Origin: JAWWPY01 sp036394075
GTDB lineage: Bacteria; Actinomycetota; Actinomycetes; Streptosporangiales; Streptosporangiaceae
Direction of reading: 5' to 3'
Assembly (NCBI GenBank): GCA_036394075.1
Contig: DASWFT010000413.1
Coordinates: forward strand, 1 to 33,173
Length of the DNA: 33,173 bases
Shown here: one piece after another, positions 22,639 to 29,735 of the stretch
Numbering within the stretch: the stretch's first letter is position 1
How the letters are laid out: the number at the start of each line of letters is the position of its first letter
Position numbers and translations under genes: made by a program
The notes under the pieces: model-generated
What the model saw: only the letters and a program-made list of their open reading frames with translations
Told to the model about the DNA's origin: nothing
The model's database searches: none

Positions 22639-23775
22639 ATGGGACCACTGGACGGGGTGCGTGTCATCGAGATCGCTAGCCTGGCGCCAGCTCCGTTCGG
22701 CTGCATGGTTCTTTCCGATCTGGGCGCGGATGTGCTCCGGGTGGACCGGCTGGACCGGGCGGGGCGCCAGGCGCTCCCTCCGGTGGACCCGCTCGCCCGT
22801 GGCCGCCGGTCCATCCGCCTCAACCTCAAGGACGCCGAGGGCGCCGCCGTGCTGCTGCGCCTCATCGCCGACGCCGACGTGCTGGTGGAAGGGTTCCGGC
22901 CCGGCGTCGCGGAGCGGCTCGGCTTCGGGCCGGACGTCTGCCTGGAGCGCAACCCGCGACTTGTCTTCGCCCGGATGACCGGCTGGGGGCAGGACGGACC
23001 GCTGGCCGCCGCTGCCGGGCACGACATCGACTACATCGCGGTCGCTGGGAGCCTCTACCCGATCGGCCGGGCCGGTGAGCGCCCCGTGCCGCCGCTCAAC
23101 CTGGTCGGCGACTTCGGCGGCGGCGGCATGCTGCTCGCCGTGGGCGTGCTCGCCGCCCTGCTGGAGCGGGAGCGCTCCGGCCGCGGCCAGGTCATCGACG
23201 CCGCCATGGTGGACGGGTCCGCGCTGCTGGCGTCGTTCATCCACGGGCTGCGGGCCGCCGGGGCATGGCAGGACGAGCGGGGCAGCAACGTGCTCGACGG
23301 CGGCGCCCCGTTCTACGACACGTACGAGACCGCCGACGGCGAGCACATGGCGGTCGGCGCCCTCGAACCGAAGTTTTACGACGAGCTGCTGACCCGGCTC
23401 GGCCTGGACAGCGCCGGCCTGCCCGGCCAGTACGACCGGTCCGGCTGGCCGGCCCTGCGGACCCGGCTGGCCAAAGCCTTTGCCGAACGCACCCAGGCCG
23501 AGCTGGTCGAGTTGTTCGAAGGCTCGGACGCCTGCGTGGCCCCGGTGCTCAGGCCGGGGGACGCGCCCGGGCACCCGCACAACGCGGCCAGGGGAACGTT
23601 CATCAACGTCGGCGGCGTGATCCAGCCAGCGCCCGCGCCCCGGTTCGGCCGGACCCCGTGTGCCATCCCGGCGCCGTCGGCCAGGCCCGGCGTGGACACC
23701 GACAGGGTTCTCGCCGCCCTCGGGTTCTCCCCCGCCGAGGTCACCGCGCTCCGCGACCGCGGCATCGCCAGCTAA
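22639..23775 (+). CDS. CoA-transferase family III protein, alpha-methylacyl-CoA racemase type
   Basis: 378 residues. The Mcr/AMACR catalytic pair is visible as His128 (AAAGHDIDYIAVAG) and Asp158 (NLVGDFGGGGML), equal to His126 and Asp156 of the M. tuberculosis racemase. The fold signature MGPLDGVRVIEIASLAPAPFGCMVLSDLGADVLRVD and the SNVLDGGAPFYDTYETADGEHMAVGALEPKFY segment fit the racemase branch better than formyl-CoA or carnitine CoA-transferases. The enzyme inverts the alpha-methyl centre of branched acyl-CoAs so that beta-oxidation can proceed. The ATG at 22639 has GGGGAGGG just upstream. The 3' end is duplicated downstream (see repeat), and a 16-bp hairpin follows. Confidence 0.9.
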   Translation: MGPLDGVRVIEIASLAPAPFGCMVLSDLGADVLRVDRLDRAGRQALPPVDPLARGRRSIRLNLKDAEGAAVLLRLIADADVLVEGFRPGVAERLGFGPDVCLERNPRLVFARMTGWGQDGPLAAAAGHDIDYIAVAGSLYPIGRAGERPVPPLNLVGDFGGGGMLLAVGVLAALLERERSGRGQVIDAAMVDGSALLASFIHGLRAAGAWQDERGSNVLDGGAPFYDTYETADGEHMAVGALEPKFYDELLTRLGLDSAGLPGQYDRSGWPALRTRLAKAFAERTQAELVELFEGSDACVAPVLRPGDAPGHPHNAARGTFINVGGVIQPAPAPRFGRTPCAIPAPSARPGVDTDRVLAALGFSPAEVTALRDRGIAS

Positions 23776-23820
23776 CTCCGCCTTTCGCAGCGCCAGCTGA
23801 CCGCCGTCCGCGAGCTCGGC
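23719..23820. repeat. Diverged duplication of the CoA-transferase gene's 3' end
   Basis: The last 18 codons (from 23719: LGFSPAEVTALRDRGIAS) are echoed in frame directly after the TAA stop (from 23776: LRLSQRQLTAVRELGRP). Over 45 bases the two copies agree at 29 positions, with a 57-base period. This suggests an old duplication of the gene's end just past its own stop. Confidence 0.55.
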
Positions 23821-23832
23821 CGGCCCCACTCC

Positions 23833-23886
23833 CATGATCGCGGTGGATCACTGGCCGCGGATGACCACCAATCCACCGCGATCATG
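23833..23886. terminator. Perfect 16-bp inverted repeat between convergent genes
   Basis: catgatcgcggtggat (23833-23848) and atccaccgcgatcatg (23871-23886) pair perfectly around a 22-base loop. An inner alternative uses ggtggatca (23842) with tgaccacc (23862). It sits between the CoA-transferase and the two-helix membrane protein genes, which converge, so a two-way terminator is likely. Such long hairpins may be dispersed through the genome. Confidence 0.7.
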
Positions 23887-23901
23887 AGCGCACGCCGGTT
23901 G

Positions 23902-23936
23902 GCGCTTGGTCAGCCGGGCGTGGCTTGCGCTTGGTC
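23902..23936. repeat. 25-bp-spaced repeat spanning the stop codon of the two-helix membrane protein
   Basis: gcgcttggtc occurs at 23902-23911 and 23927-23936. The first copy overlaps the stop codon (tca at 23910-23912); the second encodes the Asp-Gln-Ala near the C-terminus. Confidence 0.55.
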
Positions 23937-24377
23937 CATGAGGACGCCGAGAACCTTGTCCTGGGCCGCGAGGTGCTCCTGGATCATGACGACTTCATGG
24001 AGCACGGCGTCGGCGTCGTTGTACGTGGCCTCGGACCGCTTGTCGGCCGCAGCCGCCAGCACGTTCTGCCCCACGATGATCACCGAGAGCAGGACCAGCT
24101 GGAGGAATGTCTGGGAGATCCAGGACACCAGGGTGACGGCGTTGTGGGATGCGATCGCGGACGGCAGGCTCACCAGGGCGAGCGCGGTGAAAGCGTACGC
24201 ACACCACATGGTGCCGACCCCCTGGGTGACCTTGACGGCGAGCCACGCGTTGAACCGGGCCGGCGCGGTACCGGTGGGGAGCTGGTCGGCGACTTTGACC
24301 GGGCTGGGAGTCTCACCGGCCATCCTGGCCTGCGTTCGGCGGTGTGGCACGTACCGGTAGATCGTTCGTTCGGCCAT
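23910..24377 (-). CDS. Two-helix membrane protein, conserved in actinomycetes
   Basis: 155 residues from the ATG at 24377, seven bases after AGGGAG. The N-terminal ~50 residues are polar; then FNAWLAVKVTQGVGTMWCAYAFTALALVSLPSAI and VTLVSWISQTFLQLVLLSVIIVGQNVLAA form two membrane helices. A C-terminal cytoplasmic segment (RSEATYNDADAVLHEVVMIQEHLAAQDKVL) is probably a coiled coil. The FLQLVLLxxIIVGQNxxAAAxDxRxE pattern is recurrent in actinomycete proteins and somewhat like DUF1003 proteins. No activity is known. Confidence 0.75.
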   Translation of the reverse strand: MAERTIYRYVPHRRTQARMAGETPSPVKVADQLPTGTAPARFNAWLAVKVTQGVGTMWCAYAFTALALVSLPSAIASHNAVTLVSWISQTFLQLVLLSVIIVGQNVLAAAADKRSEATYNDADAVLHEVVMIQEHLAAQDKVLGVLMDQAQATPG

Positions 24378-24603
24378 GACTGCACTCCCTTTCGTTCTTT
24401 CGTTTGAGTTGGCCTGAGTGGGCGCCGTGTGGCCGTGGGACGCTCTCATCCAGCCAGCTCACGCCGCGAGCCGGCACTCATGTCGGAGGCCCCGCCGTGC
24501 GCACCGGTAACCGCAGACTCCTCGCATCACTGTCGCTACGGCAGGCGCCCAGTGCTGCGCCGCTGGCAGGGCGGCCGGACGGAGGAACAGCCCGGTCTGG
24601 CGC
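24378..24603. other. Intergenic region with a repeated motif
   Basis: No gene is seen. The segment 24515-24548 carries agactcctcgca, then cgcta, then ggcaggcgc, the same order as at 22567-22604, suggesting a shared intergenic element in two places. The promoter of the two-helix protein gene and the end of the NRAMP-like operon lie here. Confidence 0.4.
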
Positions 24604-26463
24604 TCATCCGCCGCCAAGCTGCACGGCCTTGACGACCAGCAGGATGACCGACACGACGAGATAGCCGCGCAGCAGCAGCACGCCGAGCTTGGTCCCCGGC
24701 GACCAGGCCACCGGCTTGAGCAGCGCGAGCGGGGGCATCCGCCAGTTCGTGCGCTCCTGTGTCGTCATCCGCACCGGTGCTGGCCGGGCCCGGCCGCCGC
24801 GGCGCTGGGTGAGCGCCAGCCACAGGCTGACCCCTGCTCCGCCCACGAGCAGCGCAATGGCCAGCGCTATCACGATCGCGGCGACGTTCACGTTGGGGAA
24901 CACCGTGCTGACGACGAGCGTGCCGGACAGCGTGAGCAGGACGCCGATGATCACGCTGGCCACGATGTTGAGCCAGCGCTGGTTGACCCAGGGGCCAAGG
25001 ACTTCCGGATCGTTGCACAGCAGCAGCAGGAACACGCTGGCGCTGGGCAGCAGCACCCCGGCCAGGGCCTGGACGCCGGTGGTGATAAGCCCGAGTGGCG
25101 CGCCAGGGATGAGGACGATGCCCGCGGCCACCACGACGAGGGCCGTGTAGCTCGTGTAGAACGGCTTCGCGTCGCGGAAGCTGCGGTGCAGTGAATGCTT
25201 CAGGCCGAACACGTCCCCGAACGCATAGCTGGTGGACAGGGTCACCGCCGAGGCGCCGATAATGCTCGCGTCGAGCAGCACGATCGCGAACAGCGCACCG
25301 AGCACGTAGCCGTGATTCTCCAGCGCGCGGGCGGTGCCGAGCGCATCGGTGAACTTCCCGACCAGGTTCGTGCCGCGGACCGCGTACACGGCCACCACCT
25401 CGATCGCGGCCGCCGCGATCACGACGACGACGGAGCCAAGCGCTGTGTCGGCGCGCTCGTACCCGATGAAGCGAGGCGTGATGCGCTTGTCCACGACGTT
25501 GGACTGCTGGAAGAACAGTTGCCAGGGCGCGACCGTGGTGCCCACGATCGCGATGATGAGCAAGATCGCGCCCGAGCTGACACCCCCCTGGATCCCCGGC
25601 ACCACGAAGTGGTAGGCAATCGAGCCGTACTGCGGATCCGACAGGAAAGCCAGCGGGACCAGCACGAGGCTGGCAGCGATGAACAAGAACATCGCCCGCT
25701 CCCATCGGCGGAAGCTGCCGCTCGCGGTGATTCCTATCAGCAGGACGGCGGTCACCGGCACCGAGATGTAAGAGCTGATGCCGAAGTAGCGCAGCGCAAG
25801 CGAGACGCCGATGAACTCGGTGACGATGGTCAGGAAATTGAGCAGGAACAGGTCTCCGACGCTGAACCAGCCCCAGAACCTGCCGAACCGCTCGTTGATC
25901 AGCCGGGCGTGCCCGACGCCGGTGACCGCGCCGAGCCTGACCACCATCTCCTGGTTGACCAGCAGGACGGGGATCAGCAACAGCAGCACCCAGAGCAGGC
26001 TGTAGCCGTAGTTCTGCCCGGCCTGGGCATAGGTGGAGACGCCGCCGGCGTCATTGTCCCCCACCATGACGATCAAGCCGGGGCCGACGATGGCGAGGAA
26101 GGTCACCAGCCGCCGCCGCAGCCCGCGGCGAGAATCGTCGTCTCCGACCCTGATCCGGCCGAGCGCTCCCTCGATGTCGCCGACGTGCGCCTCGTCGAGG
26201 ACGGCACTAGGAGGCGCCAGGATCCGCGCGGGCTCGCCGCCCCCGGGCGGTGCCGCAGGACGGTGGTCGGGAGGTGGCGCTTTCCGCGGGGACTGGCCGC
26301 CCCCAGAAGATGCCGCAGGACGGTGCTCGGGGGGAGCCGGTATCCGTGGGGGCTGCTGGCCGTCGGACGGTGTCGCGGGCCCGTGCCCGGGGGGTGGCGG
26401 TCTGCGTGGGGGCTGCTCGCCCCCCGACGGCTCTGCGGGTGGACGCCCGGGCGTTTCGCTCAC
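24604..26463 (-). CDS. NRAMP-superfamily metal transporter with non-canonical metal site (NRMT-like), long repetitive N-terminus
   Basis: 619 residues. Residues 1-90 are a Pro/Gly-rich cytoplasmic tail made of a 20-residue repeat (60-bp DNA units). About eleven membrane helices follow. In canonical NRAMP carriers helix 1 has DPGN and helix 6 an MPH motif, whose Asp, Asn and Met bind Mn2+ or Fe2+. Here helix 1 reads VGDNDAGGVSTYAQAG (Asp136-Gly140) and helix 6 IVGTTVAPWQLFFQQSNVVDK (Gly308-Pro313), with Thr where Met/His would be. As I recall, these substitutions also occur in NRAMP-related Mg2+ transporters, so Mg2+ is the best guess. It overlaps the upstream MgtE-like sensor gene by four bases (GTGA), giving an operon. 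Mn2+ transport cannot be excluded. Confidence 0.85.
   Translation of the reverse strand: MSETPGRPPAEPSGGEQPPRRPPPPGHGPATPSDGQQPPRIPAPPEHRPAASSGGGQSPRKAPPPDHRPAAPPGGGEPARILAPPSAVLDEAHVGDIEGALGRIRVGDDDSRRGLRRRLVTFLAIVGPGLIVMVGDNDAGGVSTYAQAGQNYGYSLLWVLLLLIPVLLVNQEMVVRLGAVTGVGHARLINERFGRFWGWFSVGDLFLLNFLTIVTEFIGVSLALRYFGISSYISVPVTAVLLIGITASGSFRRWERAMFLFIAASLVLVPLAFLSDPQYGSIAYHFVVPGIQGGVSSGAILLIIAIVGTTVAPWQLFFQQSNVVDKRITPRFIGYERADTALGSVVVVIAAAAIEVVAVYAVRGTNLVGKFTDALGTARALENHGYVLGALFAIVLLDASIIGASAVTLSTSYAFGDVFGLKHSLHRSFRDAKPFYTSYTALVVVAAGIVLIPGAPLGLITTGVQALAGVLLPSASVFLLLLCNDPEVLGPWVNQRWLNIVASVIIGVLLTLSGTLVVSTVFPNVNVAAIVIALAIALLVGGAGVSLWLALTQRRGGRARPAPVRMTTQERTNWRMPPLALLKPVAWSPGTKLGVLLLRGYLVVSVILLVVKAVQLGGG
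26233..26412. repeat. Three 60-bp units encoding the transporter's N-terminal tail
   Basis: Units 26353-26412, 26293-26352 and 26233-26292 encode PPRRPPPPGHGPATPSDGQQ, PPRIPAPPEHRPAASSGGGQ and SPRKAPPPDHRPAAPPGGGE. A partial unit follows. The period keeps the reading frame. Confidence 0.85.
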
Positions 26464-27776
26464 TGCTCCTGCTCGTGGCCGGCATCGGGCGGCTGGGCAA
26501 TCTCCCGGCGGCGCCAGTCGGCCGGCAGCGTGGCCTCCAGCACGTCGTCCACGGTGATCAGGCCGAGCATCCGGCGGCGGTCATCCACCACCGGGATGGT
26601 GATCAGGTTGTAGTCGCTCATCAGGACCGCGACATCGACCACGTCAGTGTCCGCCCCGACCCGCACCGGATCGTCATCGCAGACGTCCGCCAGCCGGGCC
26701 TCCGGATCCGACTGCAGGAGCCTGACCAACGTGGCGACCCCGCGCAGCCGCTCGCGCGCGTCCAACGCGTGCACGGTGGTCAGCGCCTCCGGCTGAAGGC
26801 TCTGCGCGTGCCTGATCGCGTCCAGCGCCGCGCGAACCGGCAAGTCACCGTCGAGGGCCACAAAGTCCATCCCCATCAGCCCGCCCGCGCTGGTGGGGTT
26901 GAACCCCATGAGGGTCATCACCTTGGTGCGCTGGCCTGGCGGGAGGAGGTCCAAGACCGGCTGCCGCCGGTTCTGCGGAAGCTCGGCGATGGCGTCCGCG
27001 GCGTCGTCCGCCCGCATCCTCGCGAGCACCTCGGCGATCTCCGCGTCGGTGCGCTCGGCGAGCAGCCGGGTGGCCCGATCCTCGTCGAGTTCCTCGAACA
27101 CGTCCGCCTCAAGCTCGGGATCGGCGTGCACATGCCGGAGGATCTCGGTCTCCTCCTCCTTGGACGCCTCCTCAAGAAGGTCGGCGATCTGAGCTGGTTT
27201 CAGCCGCCGGATCCGCGCGAACGGGCCGCGCAGTCCCACGCTGCCGGCATGGCCGATCAGCGGCTCGAACCGGGCCCAGTCGCGGAACGAATGTTCCTCT
27301 CGCTCGCTGCCGCCGAGGCCAAGGAGCCGCAGCAGGCGGCCGGGTCTGCGGCGCGTGTCCACCCCGGTCAGCACCCACTCGCCGTTCCGCTCCTCAAGTT
27401 CGAGGTCGGCCGCCCGGATCAGGTGGGCGCTCTCCACGTCGATGAGCCGGTGGCCCAGCACGTCGGCCCGGAGCAGCACCTCGCCCTCACGGCGCTCGAA
27501 CCGGCGCAGGTCAAGCTGGGCGCTGGTGAGCGTGAGCACCTCACCGTCAAACGAGCTGACCTGGTCAATCGGGACGAACACCTGCCGGCCACCGACCGTC
27601 GCGACCAGGCCCTCCACCGCCGGAAGCTGCGCACCGCGGAGCCGCACGATCACGTCCGAGACCCGGCCGAGTGACTCTCCGCCACGATCGGTGACCGGGC
27701 GCTTCAGCAGTTCTGACAGGTGGATCACCCGGCTGGTACGCGGGACCGGGGCGGCTGCTGGCGGTGTCGTGGTCAT
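26460..27776 (-). CDS. Soluble MgtE-like Mg2+ sensor: PRC-barrel, MgtE_N and CBS domains
   Basis: 438 residues with no membrane helices. Two PRC-barrel-like segments (about residues 17-75 and 100-140) are followed by an MgtE N-terminal superhelical domain (about 185-300: LKPAQIADLLEEASKEEETEILRHV, then FEELDEDRATRLLAE, then ADDAADAIAELP, ending TSAGGLMG). A CBS pair comes next (about 303-425; LITIPVVDDRRRMLGLITVDDVLEATLP). In MgtE channels this cytosolic part senses Mg2+ and gates the pore; here the pore domain is absent. The downstream NRAMP-like gene overlaps by four bases, so sensor and carrier are made together. The ATG at 27776 is chosen; GAGGAG lies 13 bases upstream, beyond a tiny ATGCTGAACTCATGA reading frame (27773-27787) that overlaps the start. 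Confidence 0.9.
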   Translation of the reverse strand: MTTTPPAAAPVPRTSRVIHLSELLKRPVTDRGGESLGRVSDVIVRLRGAQLPAVEGLVATVGGRQVFVPIDQVSSFDGEVLTLTSAQLDLRRFERREGEVLLRADVLGHRLIDVESAHLIRAADLELEERNGEWVLTGVDTRRRPGRLLRLLGLGGSEREEHSFRDWARFEPLIGHAGSVGLRGPFARIRRLKPAQIADLLEEASKEEETEILRHVHADPELEADVFEELDEDRATRLLAERTDAEIAEVLARMRADDAADAIAELPQNRRQPVLDLLPPGQRTKVMTLMGFNPTSAGGLMGMDFVALDGDLPVRAALDAIRHAQSLQPEALTTVHALDARERLRGVATLVRLLQSDPEARLADVCDDDPVRVGADTDVVDVAVLMSDYNLITIPVVDDRRRMLGLITVDDVLEATLPADWRRREIAQPPDAGHEQEQ

Positions 27777-28205
27777 GAGTTCAGCATCTCTCCTCGGGTC
27801 AGCCGCGTGCAGCCGGCTCCTGGTTGGGGACACCGCATGTACCCGTCATTGGCCACCGTGCCTGATAAGCCACAAGCGTTCCCTCGGTTGATCATGATTC
27901 AGCGACCGCGCGGCGAACCACAAGCGGTCTCCCGCTGAACAACGAGATCCGCTGATCTGCTGGAGCCACCTGCGCAGTCTGTCTCTTCTCGGACTTGCCG
28001 TAGCGTTGGAGGCCGCGATAAGCCTTGATAGCGCAACCGAGGCAGGGAGGTGTGGCCGTGCTGGGTGATCCTTGCAGTACAACCACGGCGATCACGGCCA
28101 CCATGGGCCGGGCCGCCGCCAGGGACCTGTTCCGATCCCGCCCACGCTTGCCGGCCGCGCCGGGCTAGACCGCCTGGACCTGGCCGGCGGGCTCAGGAGG
28201 TTGCT
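27777..28205. promoter_or_regulatory. Divergent promoter region between the two MgtE-like sensor operons
   Basis: 429 bases separate the two operons and should hold both promoters. ttgccg (about 27995) with ataagc 17 bases further is a weak forward -35/-10 candidate. The 9-mer ccacaagcg occurs at 27870-27878 and 27918-27926 and may be a regulator site. No conserved core of the M-box (Mg2+) or yybP-ykoY (Mn2+) riboswitches was recognised. A reverse frame at 27892-28104 is open, but I do not consider it a gene. Confidence 0.45.
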
Positions 28206-29591
28206 GTGTCCGATCGCTTTCTCGCCGGCTGGCGGCAGCCGGGCCGCCCACGGCGCCGCAATGGCCCATCGCTGACCGGCCGGTTCCTTCATCCCACCGA
28301 GCGGATGATGACGTCGCGCCAGGTCCGGCAGGACATCGTCTCGCTCGCCGGGCTCATCGGCCGGCCCGTGCTCAACCAGGCCGGCGACGAGGTCGGGCAT
28401 GTCGTTGACCTGCTCGCCAAGGTGCACGGCGGCGAGACCTACCCTCTGGTCACCGGGGTCGTGGTGCGGGTGGGGCGGCGCCGTGCATTCCTCGACGCCT
28501 CGAACATCGATCGCGTTCACCGCCGCTCGGTGACGCTCCGCACCGCCCGCCTGGATCTGCGGGAGTTCCAGCGCCGCGACGGCGAAGTGCTCCTGGCCAG
28601 GGACATCCTCGATCACCAGCTCGTGGACACCGACGAGATCCAGGTGATCCGGGCCGCTGACCTTTACCTCGCGCAGGTCGGCGACCAGGTCCACCTGGTC
28701 GGCGTGGACGTGGGCCTGCAGACGCTGCTGCGCAGGCTCGGCCCCAGGCGATACCGCTGGCATCCCACTCCGGACCGGGTCATCGACTGGGCCGCCATCG
28801 AGTCGTTCGGCGAAGACTCCGCGGAGGCACCGGCCGCTATGAAGCTGCGTGAACCGCATGCCGCGCTGCGCAGGCTTCGCCCCGCGGAACTCGCCGACGT
28901 CCTGGAGGGCCTGGGCCGGTCCGGCCGGAAGGAGCTGCTCGCTAGCCTCGATCGCGATCTGGCCGCCGACGCGCTTGAGGAGATGGAGCCGGACGAGCTG
29001 ACCGCCTTGCTGCGCGAGGTGGAGCCCGCCCAGGCCGCGGAACTACTGGTGAGGATGGAACCCGATGAGGCGGTGGACGCGCTGCGGGAACTGTCCAGGG
29101 ACGAGCAGACCCTACTGATGTCCCGGATGCCACCGCAGGTCCGCCGTGAGCTGATCAGGCTTCTCGGCTACCCCGGTGACGAGGCGGGAGGCATCATGAC
29201 CAGCGTGCTGGCCCGCGCGCACCCCGATGAGACGGTCGCACAGGTCAGCCAGCGGCTCGCCGAACAGGCCGGGCACCGAACGGAAATCGACTCGGTAGCC
29301 GTACTGGACGCCGACGGCCGGCTGGTCGGCGACGTCTCCGCGTTCGACCTGCTGGTCAGCGATGGTGCCACCCCGCTTGGCGACCTGATTGATCCGGAGA
29401 ACCCTCCGGTGACCCTTCGCCCCGACGCCGACCTGGACACGGTCGCCACCGAACTGGTGGAGTCCCGGCGCTCCTCGCTCCTCGTGGTCGACGATGAAGG
29501 CCGGCCACTGGGGCGGATCCTGTCCGACGACGTGCTCGACGCTCTCGTGCCTGGCCACGGGCGGCTGCACTTCCCGAGGCTCCTGCAGTGA
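28206..29591 (+). CDS. Soluble MgtE-like Mg2+ sensor: PRC-barrel, MgtE_N and CBS domains (second copy)
   Basis: 461 residues, no membrane helices. After a basic ~40-residue lead come PRC-barrel-like segments (about residues 45-115 and 120-185: LIGRPVLNQAGDEVGHVVDLL; VLLARDILDHQLVDTDEIQVIRAADL). An MgtE_N domain (about 220-340) contains LRPAELADVLEGLGRSGRKELL, then MEPDELTALLREVEPAQAAELLVRMEPDEAVDALRELS, ending PGDEAGGIMTS, and a CBS pair (about 345-450) ends with DDEGRPLGRILSDDVLDALVPG. The start is the GTG at 28206, five bases after AGGAGG (28195-28200); the frame is open to 28050 but without family sequence. It mirrors the gene at 26460-27776 and is followed, 144 bases on, by its own NRAMP-like partner. 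I infer a regulatory, Mg2+-sensing role. Confidence 0.9.
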   Translation: MSDRFLAGWRQPGRPRRRNGPSLTGRFLHPTERMMTSRQVRQDIVSLAGLIGRPVLNQAGDEVGHVVDLLAKVHGGETYPLVTGVVVRVGRRRAFLDASNIDRVHRRSVTLRTARLDLREFQRRDGEVLLARDILDHQLVDTDEIQVIRAADLYLAQVGDQVHLVGVDVGLQTLLRRLGPRRYRWHPTPDRVIDWAAIESFGEDSAEAPAAMKLREPHAALRRLRPAELADVLEGLGRSGRKELLASLDRDLAADALEEMEPDELTALLREVEPAQAAELLVRMEPDEAVDALRELSRDEQTLLMSRMPPQVRRELIRLLGYPGDEAGGIMTSVLARAHPDETVAQVSQRLAEQAGHRTEIDSVAVLDADGRLVGDVSAFDLLVSDGATPLGDLIDPENPPVTLRPDADLDTVATELVESRRSSLLVVDDEGRPLGRILSDDVLDALVPGHGRLHFPRLLQ

Positions 29592-29735
29592 GCCCAATCT
29601 CAACGTCGGGCTGCGCCGAAGCGCCGCAGTCGCCGGGCCGAACGCCACATAAGGCCCGCCAGGGCCGTTGCGGCGTCCCGGCGGCGAGGACCCGCCTCCC
29701 GAAGCCAGCGAAGCGCCCGCGAGGGAGGCAATGAG

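Noticed and set aside
27892..28104. Reverse-strand 70-codon frame in the divergent promoter region
   Set aside because: It has no SD and no recognisable domain, and it would occupy the space needed for both operon promoters.
27777..28205. Possible Mg2+ (M-box) or Mn2+ (yybP-ykoY) riboswitch before the sensor operons
   Set aside because: The location is right, but none of the conserved core sequences could be recognised on either strand.
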